A stretch of 62,253 nucleotides of DNA, taken from assembly GCF_001426525.1 (NCBI RefSeq), contig NZ_LMEW01000031.1, positions 534,092 to 596,344 of the forward strand, given 5' to 3'. Source of the stretch: Massilia sp. Root133 (lineage in GTDB: Bacteria > Pseudomonadota > Gammaproteobacteria > Burkholderiales > Burkholderiaceae_D). The translations under genes were made by a program, and so were the position numbers. The notes beneath the pieces were generated by a model. It was given only the letters and a program-made list of their open reading frames with translations, searched no databases and was not told the origin of the DNA. Below, in pieces: positions 8,537 to 17,089 of this stretch. How positions within the stretch are numbered: position 1 is the first letter of the stretch; each line of letters begins with the position of its first letter.

Positions 8537-9838
8537 ATGTTAAATAGCGTCAGAGTGTTTTTCCAGGGCGAATTCAACCGCAATGTTGTCACCCTGGTGA
8601 CCGGGACGGGGCTCGCGCAGCTTATTCCACTTGCGGTCACACCGATCCTGTCACGCCTTTATCCGCCGGAGCAATTCGGCGTGCTCGCACTCTTTGTTTC
8701 GGTCGTATCAAGCTTGTCCGTGCTGGCCACGGGCCGTTATGAATTCGCGATCATGCTGCCGCGTAAGGATGTCGATGCCGCCAATATTGCGGCATTGTCG
8801 ATCACGATCAGCCTGATCGTCGGCGTCAGCCTGTTTGCGGTCGCCTGCCTGTTGCACAAACCGATATCAACAGCGCTGGAAAACGAATCGATGTCGGCAT
8901 GGCTGTATGTCGTTCCCCTGGCGGTTTTTCTGAATGGCATTTACTCGACTCTAAAATATTGGTGCAATCGCCACAAGTTGTATTTTTTGATGGCGCATCG
9001 GCAAGTGCTTCATAGCGGCGGGACCTCGGCCGTGCAGCTCGGCCTCGGGCTGCTCCACGCCGGCGCCGGCGGACTGGTGATCGGAAGCGTGTCCGGCCAG
9101 GCCCTGGCGGCGGGCATGATGGCGAGCATGGTGCGCCGCCATTGTCCGCGATTCTGGCGCGGCGTCGACAAACGCAAGATGCTGGCGCTGGCGAAGCGTT
9201 ATCGAAGCTGTCCGCAATACCTGGCCCCGGCCCATACGCTGGGTGCGGTGTCGGTCCAGCTGCCCACGATATTCATCAATGCCGCGTTCGGTCTGGCGGC
9301 GTCCGGATATTTCATGCTGGCCGAGCGGGCGGTCGGCATGCCGCTGTCGCTGGTATCGGGCTCGATCGGGGATGTTTTCAGGCAGGAAATCAGCGAGGCT
9401 TTCCTGGCAGGGCAACGTTGCAGAGAGATATTTATTTCGACACTCAAAAAACTTGTGGCGATCGCGACACCGCCGTTTCTGCTCCTGCTGTTTTTCGCGC
9501 CGTCGCTGTTTGCGCTGGTATTCGGTGAAAAGTGGCGTGTCGCGGGAGAATATGCCCGGCTGATGTGCCCGATGTTTTACCTGCGCTTCATCAGTAACCC
9601 TTTGAGCCTGGTTGCGATAATCGCGCAGAAGAATCGATTCGAATTTGTGTGGCAGGTGGGTATGTTGTTTTGCCTGACGATCGTGGCGGCAACACATTAT
9701 GTCATTCACCTGGACGCGAACATGTACATCGTCGGCTTCGTGATTATCTACAGCGTATTTGATCTCGCGAATCTTTTTGCTTCATATAAATTTGCCTGCG
9801 ATGGCGACTGGCGGAAGTCCGGCAGCCGAATGCCTTGA
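8537..9838 (+). CDS. Polysaccharide flippase (Wzx-like, oligosaccharide flippase family)
   Basis: 433 aa and strongly hydrophobic, with about 12 predicted membrane helices. The N-terminal pattern (VTLVTGTGLAQLIPLAVTP, SRLYPPEQFG, ATGRYEFAIMLP) is typical of Wzx-type flippases of the MOP superfamily, which move undecaprenyl-PP-linked repeat units across the inner membrane. ATG 8537 was chosen; an in-frame TTG at 8513 is possible, and neither has a good Shine-Dalgarno. It opens the EPS operon. Its DNA is less GC-rich than the flanking genes, as often seen for laterally acquired surface-polysaccharide genes. Topology was judged by eye. Confidence 0.88.
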   Translation: MLNSVRVFFQGEFNRNVVTLVTGTGLAQLIPLAVTPILSRLYPPEQFGVLALFVSVVSSLSVLATGRYEFAIMLPRKDVDAANIAALSITISLIVGVSLFAVACLLHKPISTALENESMSAWLYVVPLAVFLNGIYSTLKYWCNRHKLYFLMAHRQVLHSGGTSAVQLGLGLLHAGAGGLVIGSVSGQALAAGMMASMVRRHCPRFWRGVDKRKMLALAKRYRSCPQYLAPAHTLGAVSVQLPTIFINAAFGLAASGYFMLAERAVGMPLSLVSGSIGDVFRQEISEAFLAGQRCREIFISTLKKLVAIATPPFLLLLFFAPSLFALVFGEKWRVAGEYARLMCPMFYLRFISNPLSLVAIIAQKNRFEFVWQVGMLFCLTIVAATHYVIHLDANMYIVGFVIIYSVFDLANLFASYKFACDGDWRKSGSRMP

Positions 9839-9883
9839 TCGGCTCCGCAGTTTCAATCGTTGTTTGATGACGGGGGCAAGGCA

Positions 9884-10948
9884 ATGGATGCAGTCATTCA
9901 AGAGTTGAACGGGACAGAAGGCGAGAATACGGAACACCGGTCCGCTACGCTGCTGAACAAAGCCGAGTATCGAAACCTGTGCGCAGCCGAGCCGTCGATC
10001 CCGATTTTTTCGAATGCCTGGTGGCTCGACGCGGTCGCCGGGCCGGACGGCTGGGACGTCGCGCTCGCGAAGGCGAATGGGCGGATCGTCGGTGCCATGC
10101 CGTTCTGCATGACCCGGCGCTATGGCATGAAGGTGATCCAGCAGCCGCCCTTGACACCTGTACTCGGGCCGTGGATACGGGGCGACCAGGGCACCCCCAC
10201 CACCAGACTGAGCAACCAGCAAAAAATCATGCAGTCGCTGATCGAGCAGCTGCCCTGGTTCGACCATTTCAGCCAGGCCTGGAACAAGGATTTGTCGAAC
10301 TGGCTGCCGTTTTACTGGAACGGCTTCAGCCAGTCGACTGAATACACCTACGTCATTCCCGGGCTGGACGACCTCGATGGCGTCTGGAGCAGGTTCGACC
10401 CCACCCGCCGCAAACATTGCAGGACAGCTGTCGAGCGGCACAATCTGCGGGTGCGCGACGACCTGCCGCTCGGCGCGTTCCTGGCCCTGCACAGGATGAC
10501 GATCGAAAGCCGCGGCGTCGCGCAGGCGTTCACGGACGATTGCCTGCGCCGCCTGGACGCCGCGTGCGTCGAACACAAGCGGCGCAAGCTCCACATCGTT
10601 GTCGACGAGGCTGGCCGGCATTGCGCCGCGACCTATACGGTCTGGGACAACAATTGTGCGTACGCATTGCTGAAGGGGTCCGACCCCGACATGCACCATA
10701 CCCAGGCGCCCAGTGTCTGCCAATGGGAAGCCATCAAGTTCAGTGCCACGGTTGCCCCGAAATACGATTTTCTCGGGAACATGAACCCGTCGATCGAACC
10801 CTATGTCCGCAGCTTCGGGACGGAGCAGACGCCGGTATTCACCATCACCAAAACCCCTTCGCGTTTGCTGCGCCTGCGCCGCGGTCTGCTCTCGGCGCTC
10901 GCCGGTGGACACCAGGAACGCCTCATCCACCGAAAGCCAGCCCGATGA
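9884..10948 (+). CDS. FemAB/GNAT-like acyl- or aminoacyl-transferase, copy 1
   Basis: 354 aa. Features include WWLDAVAG near the N-terminus, RYGMKVIQQPPLTPVLGPW, RRKHCRTAVERH and a C-terminal TKTPSRLLRLRRGLL. The family is Acetyltransf_6/BioF2-like (two GNAT folds, related to FemABX). Such proteins occur in capsule and EPS loci and may transfer an acyl or aminoacyl group to a sugar; the substrate cannot be read from sequence. Start ATG 9884 follows a GGGGGCAAGG run and is preferred over TTG 9860. The stop overlaps the start of copy 2 as ATGA. Copies 1 and 2 are clear paralogs along their whole length. Confidence 0.78.
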   Translation: MDAVIQELNGTEGENTEHRSATLLNKAEYRNLCAAEPSIPIFSNAWWLDAVAGPDGWDVALAKANGRIVGAMPFCMTRRYGMKVIQQPPLTPVLGPWIRGDQGTPTTRLSNQQKIMQSLIEQLPWFDHFSQAWNKDLSNWLPFYWNGFSQSTEYTYVIPGLDDLDGVWSRFDPTRRKHCRTAVERHNLRVRDDLPLGAFLALHRMTIESRGVAQAFTDDCLRRLDAACVEHKRRKLHIVVDEAGRHCAATYTVWDNNCAYALLKGSDPDMHHTQAPSVCQWEAIKFSATVAPKYDFLGNMNPSIEPYVRSFGTEQTPVFTITKTPSRLLRLRRGLLSALAGGHQERLIHRKPAR

Positions 10949-11955
10949 CGACCATCCCGCCCAAGGCGCCTGTACAGGCCACGCGCGACATTGCCTCGCC
11001 GAAGGACACGTACCGCCGGTTCTGCGCCCAGGAACCTTCGCTGCCCCTGTTTTCGCGCGACTGGTGGCTGGACGCAGCGGTAGGTCGGAACGGCTGGGAT
11101 GTCGCGCTCGTAAAGAAAGGCAACGAAGTGCTCGCGGCGATGCCGTATGTGATCCGCAGCCGCTACGGCATGCGGATCGTCACGCAGCCCGCCCTGACGC
11201 CCATGCTCGGCCCCTGGCTGCGGCCGACCGGGGGCAGGCAGGCGGCGCAGCTGAGCAACGACAAGGACGTCATGCAGGCGCTGATCGATCAACTGCCCCG
11301 TTTCGATCACTTCGCGCAGACCTGGCATCCGGGCGTCGGGAACTGGCAGCCTTTCTTCTGGAACGGCTTCCGGCAAACCACGTACTACACCTTCGTCCTG
11401 CCCGAGTTGACGGACATGGACAAATTGTGGGCCGGGTTCGAAGGCAAGACCCGCCGCGCCATCACCAAGGCCCAGAAGCAACACCAGCTGCAGGTCCGCA
11501 GCGACGTCCCCCTCGACCTGCTTCTCGACCTGAACCGCAAGACGTTTGCGCGCCAGGGCCTGCTCCCACCGTATCCCGACGACTTCGTCCGGCGCCTCGA
11601 CGCCGCCTGCCGGGAGCGCGGCTGCTGCAGGGTGTTCTGCGCGATCGATCCCGACGGCGCCCCGCATGCGGCCTGCTACGTCGTCTGGGACGAACACAGC
11701 GCCTACGGCCTGATCTCGGGCACGGACCCCGCCTACCGCGAAAGCCAGGCCAACAGTCTTTGCGTATGGGAGTCGCTCCTCCACGCCGCCGGCGTGACGC
11801 GCGCATACAACTTCTCCGGTTCGATGATCGCGCCTTTCGAAGCCTACCTGCGTGGCTTCGGCGGTAACCATGTCCCGTATTTTCACATCAGCAAAACCCC
11901 GTCGCGGCTGCTGACCCTGCGCCAAGGCCTGTTGTCACTCACCGGGAAACACTGA
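10945..11955 (+). CDS. FemAB/GNAT-like acyl- or aminoacyl-transferase, copy 2
   Basis: 336 aa, paralogous to the preceding protein. Shared signatures are FSRDWWLDAAVG, GWDVALVKKG, TQPALTPMLGPW, FFWNGFRQTTYYT, RRLDAACRERG and ISKTPSRLLTLRQGLLS. Start ATG 10945 overlaps the previous stop by 4 bp (ATGA). Its own stop shares one base with the next start, so translational coupling is likely. The two copies probably arose by tandem duplication and may modify two positions or sugars. The substrate is unknown. Confidence is high that it is a real gene and moderate for the fold. Confidence 0.78.
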   Translation: MTTIPPKAPVQATRDIASPKDTYRRFCAQEPSLPLFSRDWWLDAAVGRNGWDVALVKKGNEVLAAMPYVIRSRYGMRIVTQPALTPMLGPWLRPTGGRQAAQLSNDKDVMQALIDQLPRFDHFAQTWHPGVGNWQPFFWNGFRQTTYYTFVLPELTDMDKLWAGFEGKTRRAITKAQKQHQLQVRSDVPLDLLLDLNRKTFARQGLLPPYPDDFVRRLDAACRERGCCRVFCAIDPDGAPHAACYVVWDEHSAYGLISGTDPAYRESQANSLCVWESLLHAAGVTRAYNFSGSMIAPFEAYLRGFGGNHVPYFHISKTPSRLLTLRQGLLSLTGKH

Positions 11956-13313
11956 TGCTGCGTATCTCACTGCCGGAAAGCCAGCGTCCCGAGCGCAGCT
12001 GGATCTGCGACGTCTTGCTCGGCGAATTCCTGGGGCTCGATGTCGAGCTCGCGTTCGACCGCGGGGACACGGTGCGCATCAGCGCGGCCGGCCGGACGCT
12101 GCGTTTGCCGGACGTCTTCTTTGCCGGGGCCGCGCGCCCGGATGCAACGCCGCAACAATGGGTCGTCGCCCGCAGCGGTCTCGATGCGCGTCTGTGCGAA
12201 GCCGGCGTCCCGGTGCTGTTCGGCGCTCCCGGGTTCACGATCGACGCCGACGGCAACGCCGCGCTGGCGCTCGATGTCTTCGGATCGGCATTCTTCATGC
12301 TCGCGCGCTACGAGGAATCGGTGAGTCCCGCGCGCGACGGACATGAGCGTTTCCCCGCCAGCGAGTCGCTTGCCGTGCGCCAGGGTTTTCTCGACCGCCC
12401 TATCGTGGACGAGTACGTCGAGATCCTGTGGGCGGCCATGCACAGGCAGTGGCCCACGCTCGCGCGGAAGCAACGCGCCGCGCGCACGCTGATCAGCTGC
12501 GACGTCGACCTGCCGTTCGATCCGGCGTGCGCATCGATCGGGCGTCTCGGCAAGCGGCTGGTGGGGCGCGCGGTACGGGAGCGCTCGCTGAGTGCGTTAT
12601 GCGCCACCGCCGGCAACTACTGGGCAGTCAGGCGCGGGAACCAGGCACGGGACCCTTACTGGCAAGCGTTGTCGTGGATGATGGATGTGAACGAGAAGGC
12701 CGGCAACCAGGTCACGTTCAACTTCATCCCCGAACGGACCGACGGCGCCATGGACCATGCGCCGGGCATCGACGATGGCCGCATGCGCGCGCTGCTGCGC
12801 ACCGTGCACGCGCGCGGCCACCTGGTCGGCATTCACCCCGGCTATCGCACCTACCGGCATCCTGACGCGTTTGCGCGCTCGGCCGCGGCCCTGCGGCGCG
12901 CCATCGATGAGGAAGGCATCCGCCAGGACGAACTGGGCGGGCGCCAGCACTACCTGCGCTGGGACGTGCGGACCACGCCGCAGTTGTGGGCAGCGAACGA
13001 TCTGACTTACGACAGCACCCTGTCTTACCCGACGATCGCCGGGTTTCGCACGGGAACCTGTCACGAATACACGATGTACGACCTGGTCGGGCGCCGGCCG
13101 CTCACTTTGAAGCAACGGCCGCTGGTCGTCATGGAAAACGCGGTGATCGACGACCCCAACATGGGACTGGGCCATGGCGACCGGGCGCATGCCGCGATGC
13201 GGTGCTACAAACAGAGGTGCGCCCGTTTCGATGGCGACTTCACACTGCTCTGGCATAACTCGTCGTTCGCGGGCGAAGCCGACCGGGCGATGTATTGCGA
13301 CCTCATCCAATAG
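11955..13313 (+). CDS. Polysaccharide deacetylase-like protein
   Basis: 452 aa. The C-terminal ~300 residues carry pieces resembling NodB-homology motifs: SCDVDLPFD (metal-binding Asp region), HLVGIHPGYRTY (HxxxHP-like) and RQHYLRWD. The N-terminal ~150 residues are a separate domain like those preceding deacetylase domains in EPS clusters. The likely role is removal of N- or O-acetyl groups from a polymer or precursor. Motif matches are diverged, so activity is unproven. There is no signal peptide, which suggests cytoplasmic action. The start ATG overlaps the upstream TGA by one base. Confidence 0.75.
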   Translation: MLRISLPESQRPERSWICDVLLGEFLGLDVELAFDRGDTVRISAAGRTLRLPDVFFAGAARPDATPQQWVVARSGLDARLCEAGVPVLFGAPGFTIDADGNAALALDVFGSAFFMLARYEESVSPARDGHERFPASESLAVRQGFLDRPIVDEYVEILWAAMHRQWPTLARKQRAARTLISCDVDLPFDPACASIGRLGKRLVGRAVRERSLSALCATAGNYWAVRRGNQARDPYWQALSWMMDVNEKAGNQVTFNFIPERTDGAMDHAPGIDDGRMRALLRTVHARGHLVGIHPGYRTYRHPDAFARSAAALRRAIDEEGIRQDELGGRQHYLRWDVRTTPQLWAANDLTYDSTLSYPTIAGFRTGTCHEYTMYDLVGRRPLTLKQRPLVVMENAVIDDPNMGLGHGDRAHAAMRCYKQRCARFDGDFTLLWHNSSFAGEADRAMYCDLIQ

Positions 13314-13324
13314 GCGAGCCGAGC

Positions 13325-14533
13325 ATGTCCGCCACCTATGCGCCCTCGGCCAGCATCGCCAGCACGCCCGGCAAGGCAGGTCCGGCGCGGCTGGCGTTCC
13401 TGCTGCTGTTCCCTGGCTTTTTTTTCTACCAGACGCTGATCGGCATGGGGGTGATGGGGGCCTTCGTGGGCGGGTATTTTTCGGTCGTCTCCATCGGGTT
13501 GTTGCCGCCGCTCGCCTGCATGTATTACCTGGCAATCAGGGCGTCCGGCTACCGTATCGCGTCGACCGATCTGCAGTTCGGCTTTTTCCTGTTCTATTTT
13601 TTCCTGGTCGTGGCGATCAACGCGGCCTTTGGCGCCGATCCCACGATCGTGAAGACGCACCTGTTGTCGATCCTCTATTTCATCAACATCTACCTGATCT
13701 TCAAACACAGCGACTTTTCAGAGCGCAAGACGATCGCGACGACGCTGGCCTCGCTCCTGCTGATGTCGGCGACCGTATTCTTCTTTTCGCGGGACGGCAG
13801 TTTCCAGCCGGGGCAGTTCGGCGATCCGACGAGCCCGGACAGTGTCGCGACCTACCAGGAGCTCGCCCGCTCCTATGTCCTCACCTTCGTGACGGTCGTC
13901 TGCTTCACGCGCGTACTGGCGGCTCGGCTGGTCCTGTATGTCATCGCTGCCGCGGCGCTGTTCCTGAACGGTGCGCGCAGCGAGCTGGTGGCGGCGCTGT
14001 CCCTGTTTCCGATGATCGAACTGTATCGCGCGAAGCACTGGCTTCCTTTCCTGTACCTGGTGCTGCTCGTGTCCGGCCTGGCGAGCATCGATCCGAAGTT
14101 CCTGGCGACGCATTTTCCTGAAAGCCGGGTGTGGGAATTATTCAACCTCTCCCAGTCGTCGTCTGCGAGCGCCAGGCACGAGCTCACCGAACACGCGCTG
14201 CGCACGATTGCGGATAACCCGGTACTGGGCGCATACGCCAGTTATCCGCCGGGCGGGTATTCGCACAACATCCTGTCGGCCTGGGTCGACCTCGGCTTGT
14301 TCGGCTTTGTCTACATGCTGTTCATGCTGGGACGCACCACGGTCGTGCTGTGCTCCCGCGGTTGGCTGGCACGGCCCAGGTCAGGCCAGTTCCTGCTGGC
14401 ATGGTCACTGATCTGCATCTCGTTGCTCCTGCTGGTGACCGCCAAGACGTTCGACGACATGTTCACCGGCGCCGCCATGGGGGCTTACGCGAACTATCGA
14501 AACACCAAGCGGCCGCCGGGAAGCCGCCGATAA
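13325..14533 (+). CDS. O-antigen polymerase/ligase-like membrane protein (Wzy-like)
   Basis: 402 aa with 10-12 predicted membrane helices. A larger hydrophilic loop around 265-310 contains FPESRVWELFNLSQSSSASARHELTEHA and NPVLGAYASYPPGGYSHNILSAW-like elements typical of the Wzy/WaaL superfamily, whose H-N-xx-L pattern lies in the catalytic loop. It would polymerise flipped repeat units in the periplasm. ATG 13325 is chosen over a TTG at 13295 inside the previous gene. It lies between the deacetylase-like and glycosyltransferase genes. Ligase versus polymerase cannot be separated here. Confidence 0.8.
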   Translation: MSATYAPSASIASTPGKAGPARLAFLLLFPGFFFYQTLIGMGVMGAFVGGYFSVVSIGLLPPLACMYYLAIRASGYRIASTDLQFGFFLFYFFLVVAINAAFGADPTIVKTHLLSILYFINIYLIFKHSDFSERKTIATTLASLLLMSATVFFFSRDGSFQPGQFGDPTSPDSVATYQELARSYVLTFVTVVCFTRVLAARLVLYVIAAAALFLNGARSELVAALSLFPMIELYRAKHWLPFLYLVLLVSGLASIDPKFLATHFPESRVWELFNLSQSSSASARHELTEHALRTIADNPVLGAYASYPPGGYSHNILSAWVDLGLFGFVYMLFMLGRTTVVLCSRGWLARPRSGQFLLAWSLICISLLLLVTAKTFDDMFTGAAMGAYANYRNTKRPPGSRR

Positions 14534-14551
14534 CGTAGAAGGGGAGAGACC

Positions 14552-15736
14552 TTGATCAACATTCACCTGTATCCGTCGCCGTTCCTGAACGAGAGCCGGA
14601 TCCTGCGCGAGGCCTGTTCGCTGTCCCGCCTGGCGCTGTTCGACCGCATCGACCTGGTCGGCGTGGGACAGGAAGGCCTGCCGGCGCTCGAGGATCTACA
14701 GGACAATATCCGGATCGTGCGCATCGGACAGCGCAGCGGCGACCGCCTGATCGGCAAGCTGAGGCGCACCGGCGACTGGACCCGCGCGGTCTACCAGCGC
14801 TATCGCGACGACGAACTCGGATGCATCAACTGCCACAGCATCGCCACATTGCCGCTCGGCGTCCTGCTGAAGCGCGCCACCGGCGCCAGGCTGGTGTATG
14901 ACGCCCACGAACTGGAGACGGAGACCAATGGCCTCGGCGGCGTGCGCAAGTGTCTTACGCGCTGGGCCGAACGCGCCCTGATCCGGCACGCCGACCATTG
15001 CATCTTCGTCGGGCAAGCGATCGAACAATGGTATGTGCGCAAGTACGCTTTACGCAACGTCACGGTCCTCTACAACTGCCCGCCGCGCCGCAGCGTGAAC
15101 CCGGCCGATTATTTCCGCAAGGCGTATTCGATCGACGCCGGCATGCCGATCTTCCTCTACCAGGGCTTCATCGGCGAGGGCCGCGGGATCCGCAACCTGG
15201 TCGAAGCGTTTGCCGGCCTGGCCGGGCGCGCGGCGCTGGTCGTGATGGGGTACGGCCCGCTGGCGGACTGGATTGCCGGGGAAGCGGCACGCCATGGGGA
15301 CATCCATTACCACCCGGCGGTCGCGCCGGAGCGCCTGCTCGATTACACCGCGGCGGCCGATTTCGGGCTGTCGGTGATCGAGGCCACGTCGCTCAGCTAC
15401 GAGTACTGCATGCCGAACAAGCTGTTCGAGTACGTGATGGCGCGCAAGCCGGTGCTGGTTTCGCCGACCCGCGAGCAGAGCGAGTTCGTGCGCAGGCACG
15501 GGATCGGCGAAGTGACGAGCGACGCCTCGGCGGCGGCGATCCGCGACGGCGTGCTGCGCCTGCTGACGCGCGACCAGCGCGTCCTGCAGGATGCGCTGGT
15601 GCGGACCGCCGACGAATATTGCTGGGAAGGGCAAGAGGCGAAGCTCGAGATCGTCTATCTGAATGCGCTGGGCATGCGTTCGCGCACGTACGGCCAGGGC
15701 CGCCAGGGGGAGGTGCGGCATGATCTCTGTCATTGA
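14552..15736 (+). CDS. Glycosyltransferase, GT4 family
   Basis: 394 aa, GT-B fold. N-terminal Rossmann-like domain with VYDAHELETETNG; C-terminal donor-binding domain with FLYQGFIGEGRGIRN, VVMGYGPL and an EX7E-like region (SVIEATSLSYEYCMPNKLFEY). It should transfer a nucleotide-activated sugar to the lipid-linked repeat unit on the cytoplasmic face. The start is TTG with a strong AAGGGGAGA 6-8 bp upstream. The 3' end overlaps hisH by 17 bp. It is the only obvious glycosyltransferase of this operon in the window, so others, including the priming enzyme, must be encoded elsewhere. Confidence 0.88.
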   Translation: MINIHLYPSPFLNESRILREACSLSRLALFDRIDLVGVGQEGLPALEDLQDNIRIVRIGQRSGDRLIGKLRRTGDWTRAVYQRYRDDELGCINCHSIATLPLGVLLKRATGARLVYDAHELETETNGLGGVRKCLTRWAERALIRHADHCIFVGQAIEQWYVRKYALRNVTVLYNCPPRRSVNPADYFRKAYSIDAGMPIFLYQGFIGEGRGIRNLVEAFAGLAGRAALVVMGYGPLADWIAGEAARHGDIHYHPAVAPERLLDYTAAADFGLSVIEATSLSYEYCMPNKLFEYVMARKPVLVSPTREQSEFVRRHGIGEVTSDASAAAIRDGVLRLLTRDQRVLQDALVRTADEYCWEGQEAKLEIVYLNALGMRSRTYGQGRQGEVRHDLCH

Positions 15737-16331
15737 CTACGGCGTCTGCAATCTCGGGTCGATGCTCAACATGCTGCGCAAGGTCGGTGCCGAGGCGGAG
15801 CTGGTATCGACCGCCGCGGCGCTCGAGCGGGCCGGGAAGCTCGTCCTGCCCGGCGTGGGCGCCTTCGACAATGGCATCGGCGCCCTGCGGGAGCGTGGGC
15901 TGGCCGATGCACTGCGCAAGCGGGTACTCCAGGACAAAGTCCCCCTGCTGGGCGTGTGCCTCGGCATGCAAATGCTGGGCCGGCGCAGCGAAGAGGGCGG
16001 CATGGAGGGCCTGGGCCTGATCGATGCCGAGGTGCGCCGCTTCCAGTTTGCGCCGGACAGCAGGAACAAGGTCCCGCACATGGGCTGGAACCTGTTGGCG
16101 CAGCGCCGCGACGGCCCATTGCTGCGCGAGCTGGGGGCCCGCTCACGATTTTATTTCTGCCACTCGTACCACCTGGTCTGCGCGGATCCCGGCGACGTGC
16201 TGGCCACCGCCGACTACGGCGGCGAGTTCGTCGCGGTGCTCCAGCACGACAATGTGTACGGAGTGCAGTTTCATCCTGAAAAGAGCCATCGCTTCGGCAT
16301 GGCGCTGCTGCACAACTTCGCGGAGCTGTGA
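15720..16331 (+). CDS. hisH: HisH-type glutamine amidotransferase (sugar-amidination pathway)
   Basis: 203 aa, class I glutaminase. Catalytic triad visible: Cys80 in LGVCLGMQ, His185 and Glu187 in VQFHPEKSH. Family role: release ammonia from glutamine for a HisF-type partner. The neighbours (hisF, then a WbpG-type gene) are those of the P. aeruginosa hisH2-hisF2-wbpG set, which converts an N-acetyl to an acetamidino group on a UDP-sugar, rather than of a histidine operon. It overlaps the glycosyltransferase by 17 bp and shares one base with hisF. The chromosomal histidine operon copy is presumably elsewhere. Confidence 0.9.
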   Translation: MISVIDYGVCNLGSMLNMLRKVGAEAELVSTAAALERAGKLVLPGVGAFDNGIGALRERGLADALRKRVLQDKVPLLGVCLGMQMLGRRSEEGGMEGLGLIDAEVRRFQFAPDSRNKVPHMGWNLLAQRRDGPLLRELGARSRFYFCHSYHLVCADPGDVLATADYGGEFVAVLQHDNVYGVQFHPEKSHRFGMALLHNFAEL

Positions 16332-17089
16332 TGTTGCACCCACGTGTGATTCCCTGCCTGTTGATGCGCAACGGCGGCCTCGTCAAGACGGTCAAATTCA
16401 AGAACGCCCGCTACGTCGGCGACCCGATCAATGCCGTGCGGATCTTCAACGAGAAGGAAGTCGACGAGGTGGTGTTCCTCGACATCGGCAGCGCCGGCAT
16501 GCGCACCGCGCCCGACTTCGATTTGCTGGCCGACATTGCCAGCGAGGCCTTCATGCCGTTTTCCTACGGCGGCGGCATTACCAGCATCGGGCAGGTGAAA
16601 CGGCTGTACGCGCTCGGCGTCGAGAAAGTCGTGCTCAACACCGCGGCGGCCGAGCAGCCGCGCCTCGTGTCGGAAGCGGCCGCGCTGGCAGGCAGCTCGG
16701 GGGTCGTGGTGTCGATGGACGTACGCCGCAGCTGGCTGGGCGCTTATACGGTCTGCGTGGCCGGCGGCACGCGCGACCTGAAGCGCGAACCGGCCGCGTA
16801 TGCGCGCGCGATGGAACAGCTCGGCGCCGGCGAAATCCTCCTCAACGCGATCGACCGCGACGGCACGCGGGAAGGCTACGACCTCGAGCTGGTACGGCGG
16901 GTGAGCGAGGCGGTATCGATCCCGGTGGTGGTCGCCGGCGGCGCGGGAGAGGTGCGGCATTTCCGCGAAGCCACCGAAGCCGGTGCGTCCGCACTGGCAG
17001 CCGGCAGCATGTTCGTTTTTCACGGCAAGCACAACGCCGTGTTGATCACGTATCCCGAGTACGAAGAACTGGACAAGGTATTCAAATGA
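16331..17089 (+). CDS. hisF: HisF-type synthase subunit (sugar-amidination pathway)
   Basis: 252 aa, (beta/alpha)8 barrel with the HisF signatures VFLDIGSA, SYGGGIT, LLNAIDRDGTREGYDLE and VVAGGAGEVRHF. Asp130 (VSMDVRR) is kept, but the catalytic Asp of canonical HisF at position 11 (IxCLDV) is Leu here (IPCLLMRN). This fits a barrel that only channels ammonia from HisH rather than performing IGP cyclisation. Start ATG 16331 overlaps the hisH stop by one base. The stop overlaps the next start as ATGA, so the trio is translationally coupled. Confidence 0.9.
   Translation: MLHPRVIPCLLMRNGGLVKTVKFKNARYVGDPINAVRIFNEKEVDEVVFLDIGSAGMRTAPDFDLLADIASEAFMPFSYGGGITSIGQVKRLYALGVEKVVLNTAAAEQPRLVSEAAALAGSSGVVVSMDVRRSWLGAYTVCVAGGTRDLKREPAAYARAMEQLGAGEILLNAIDRDGTREGYDLELVRRVSEAVSIPVVVAGGAGEVRHFREATEAGASALAAGSMFVFHGKHNAVLITYPEYEELDKVFK

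Noticed and set aside
16024..17085. Extension of the WbpG-like frame over hisH and hisF
   Set aside because: The family start is ATG 17086, overlapping the hisF stop by ATGA.
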